This document shows positions 15,132 through 16,911 of a DNA stretch of 16,911 nt, piece after piece (positions within the stretch are counted from its first letter, which is position 1; every line of letters begins with the position of its first letter). This DNA is from Candidatus Babelota bacterium (GTDB lineage: Bacteria > JAGOBX01). The notes under the pieces are model-generated. The model searched no databases. It saw only the letters and a list, made by a program, of their open reading frames with translations, and had not been told where the DNA came from. Made by a program: the position numbers and the translations under genes. The DNA is taken from contig JAGOBX010000017.1 in assembly GCA_017999075.1 (NCBI GenBank), positions 1 to 16,911 on the forward strand. The letters are read 5' to 3'.

Positions 15132-16911
15132 ATGGGTGGATATATTTCTAAATCCAATGATTTGAAAATAGGCAAAGGAACATTTTTAAAAATATTAACT
15201 TTTGCAAATATATTATTTCTTTTATTTCCGCTGTTTTTGCTAGCTGCATTTTCTTTTAATTCTTCAAGATATTTAAACAATTGGGATAGTTTTTCTTTCA
15301 AATGGTATAAAAGTATTTTTCATGATGAAACATGGTTAATAAGTATAAAAAACTCAATTTTAATCGCATTTGTAAATACTGTTGTATCTACTATTTTTGG
15401 AACTATGGGGGCTCTTGCTCTCGGAAAATATAATTTTAAAGGCAAACCTTTTTTTCAAAATCTGCTGTATATTCCGATCATTCTGCCTGAAATAATTTTT
15501 GCTATAGCATTACTTGTATTTTTCGTTATGTTAAATCTTCCATTAGGAATTATTACTATAATTTGTTCTCACGTTACTTTCAGTATACCTTTTGTCATAA
15601 TAATCGTGCTTACAAGAATCATAAACTTTGATTTAACTCTTGAAGAAGCCAGCCTGGATTTAGGCGCAAACAGATGGCAGACATTCAAAAATGTAATTTT
15701 ACCAGGTATTTATCCGGCTATAATTTCAGCTGCTATATTCGCATTTACTTTAAGTTTCGACGATTTCATTATAACATTTTTCACAGCAGGAACAGGAGTT
15801 TCAACTTTGCCTCTTAAAATATATTCAATGCTTACTAAAATCGGCATAACTCCTGTTATAAACGCAGTTTCAACCATAATGATAACTATTACATTCCTTA
15901 TACTGATTTTAATAACTGCATTTCAGAAAAACGAAAAAGCCGCTAAAATAGGATTAGTTATAGCGGCTATTTTTTCTTTAGCAATAATATCCGTCCTCTT
16001 TTACACCATATTCGCTCCAAAAAACAAAAATGTTTTGAATATTGCAAACTGGGGCGATTATATGGATCAATCTATCATAAAAGATTTTGAAAATAAAACA
16101 GGAATTAAAGTTGTAGTTGATTTTTTCTCATCAAATGAAGAATTGCTTGCAAAAATGCAGACAGGAGCAGCTGACTTTGATTTAGTGGTTACCAGCAATT
16201 ATATGGTAGATATTATGGTTAAAGAAAAAATGCTTTCAGAAATAAATTATTCAGAAATTCCAAATTATAAATTTATAGATGACAGATTCAAAAAACTGCC
16301 TTATGATCCTACAGGAAAATATTACATCCCTTATACATACGGTTTTTCAGGAATAGGGTATAATTCAAAACTCATAACTGAAGAACTTACCGGATGGGCT
16401 GATTTATGGAATGAAAAATATAAAGGCAAAATTTTAATGCTTGACGATATGACTGAAGTTTTTAGCGCTGCAATGCAGGTTGCAGGCAGTTCTATAACCA
16501 AAAAAGACAAAAAAGTTTTGCAGCAGGCGTTTGAATTATTGGTTAAACAAAAAAAAATAATTTTAAAATATGATTCGAGCACAAGTATAGATATGTTTTT
16601 CAGCGGAGAAGTCAATATAATTCAATCCTGGAGTGGAACAATTTTTAAATTATCATTAGAAAAACCGGAACTTAAATTTGTTCTTCCTAAAGAAGGGTCC
16701 ATGCTGTTTGTGGATAATTTATGTCTTGCGGCCGCATCCAAAAATAAAAACAATGCTCAAAAATTTTTAAATTTTTTAATGGAACCAGCTATATCTGCAA
16801 AAAATATGAATTATATTTTATATGCTATGCCTAATCCTGAAGCAATAAAATTACTTGACAAAAAAATTCAAAACAATAAGATAATTTTTCCTGATTTAAA
16901 TGATTTATCAA
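15132..16911 (+). CDS. potCD: PotC-PotD fusion: polyamine permease joined to its binding protein (partial, runs off window)
   Basis: A single uninterrupted frame from ATG 15132 to the window end (593 complete codons, no stop). Residues about 20-265 are a PotC-type permease with EAA loop LEEASLDLGANRWQTF (170-185) and TLSFDDFIITFF. A further helix at about 273-295 then crosses the membrane, and from about residue 301 the chain is a PotD-type binding protein. It has no separate signal peptide or lipobox, so the binding domain is exported by the permease and stays tethered. Conserved polyamine-pocket residues by comparison from memory with E. coli PotD: W307 and Y310 (NWGDY), S355 and Y357 (TSNY), D439 and E442, W500 (SWSG), D528, Y550-region near NYILYAMPN. 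F526 replaces the PotD tryptophan. The C-terminal end lies beyond the window. Confidence 0.92.
   Translation, partial: MGGYISKSNDLKIGKGTFLKILTFANILFLLFPLFLLAAFSFNSSRYLNNWDSFSFKWYKSIFHDETWLISIKNSILIAFVNTVVSTIFGTMGALALGKYNFKGKPFFQNLLYIPIILPEIIFAIALLVFFVMLNLPLGIITIICSHVTFSIPFVIIIVLTRIINFDLTLEEASLDLGANRWQTFKNVILPGIYPAIISAAIFAFTLSFDDFIITFFTAGTGVSTLPLKIYSMLTKIGITPVINAVSTIMITITFLILILITAFQKNEKAAKIGLVIAAIFSLAIISVLFYTIFAPKNKNVLNIANWGDYMDQSIIKDFENKTGIKVVVDFFSSNEELLAKMQTGAADFDLVVTSNYMVDIMVKEKMLSEINYSEIPNYKFIDDRFKKLPYDPTGKYYIPYTYGFSGIGYNSKLITEELTGWADLWNEKYKGKILMLDDMTEVFSAAMQVAGSSITKKDKKVLQQAFELLVKQKKIILKYDSSTSIDMFFSGEVNIIQSWSGTIFKLSLEKPELKFVLPKEGSMLFVDNLCLAAASKNKNNAQKFLNFLMEPAISAKNMNYILYAMPNPEAIKLLDKKIQNNKIIFPDLNDLS

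Overview
The window is AT-rich (by eye about 30% G+C), gene-dense bacterial DNA with short intergenic gaps, many ATA/AAA/TTA codons, and one clear plasmid-free, phage-free chromosomal character: I see no insertion sequences, tRNA, rRNA or CRISPR. It comes from a flagellated bacterium that places flagella with the FlhF/FlhG pair. The protein set does not let me name the phylum. The gene order flhA-flhF-flhG-(unknown)-fliA is shared by several groups, including spirochaetes and Firmicutes, and the divergence of several proteins suggests a less-sampled lineage.

Layout. (1) 112-2224, plus strand: a two-component pair, a receiver-XRE response regulator and a soluble receiver-PAS-like-histidine kinase. 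(2) 2279-10609, minus strand: a nine-gene block read from right to left, STAS-domain protein, flhA, flhF, flhG, an unknown UBA-like/tail-anchored protein, the flagellar sigma factor fliA, a small charged flagellar-locus protein, rdgB and a VanZ-like membrane protein. flhA/flhF/flhG are one base apart and rdgB/vanZ overlap, so much of it is probably one transcript. (3) 10610-10867: a 258-base divergent intergenic region with two short perfect palindromes and a possible topA promoter. (4) 10868-16911, plus strand: topA followed 18 bases later by a polyamine ABC transporter, potA, potB and a potC-potD fusion that runs off the right edge.

How the parts fit. FlhA is the export gate of the flagellar type III secretion system, FlhF and FlhG set flagellar position and number, and FliA transcribes late flagellar genes. 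The two unrecognised proteins embedded among them (4478-5569 and 3281-3604) are therefore the best candidates for undescribed flagellar accessory factors. The first has an N-terminal fold resembling a UBA/TS-N three-helix bundle and a C-terminal membrane anchor. The second looks intrinsically disordered with conserved-looking ends. FlhG lacks the usual second aspartate of its deviant Walker A' motif. The transporter at the right has its binding protein tethered to the permease, with pocket residues that resemble both PotD and the putrescine-binding PotF.

Several starts were moved from the longest reading frame to an internal ATG where a ribosome-binding site or family N-terminus decided it (rdgB, the UBA-like gene, flhG).
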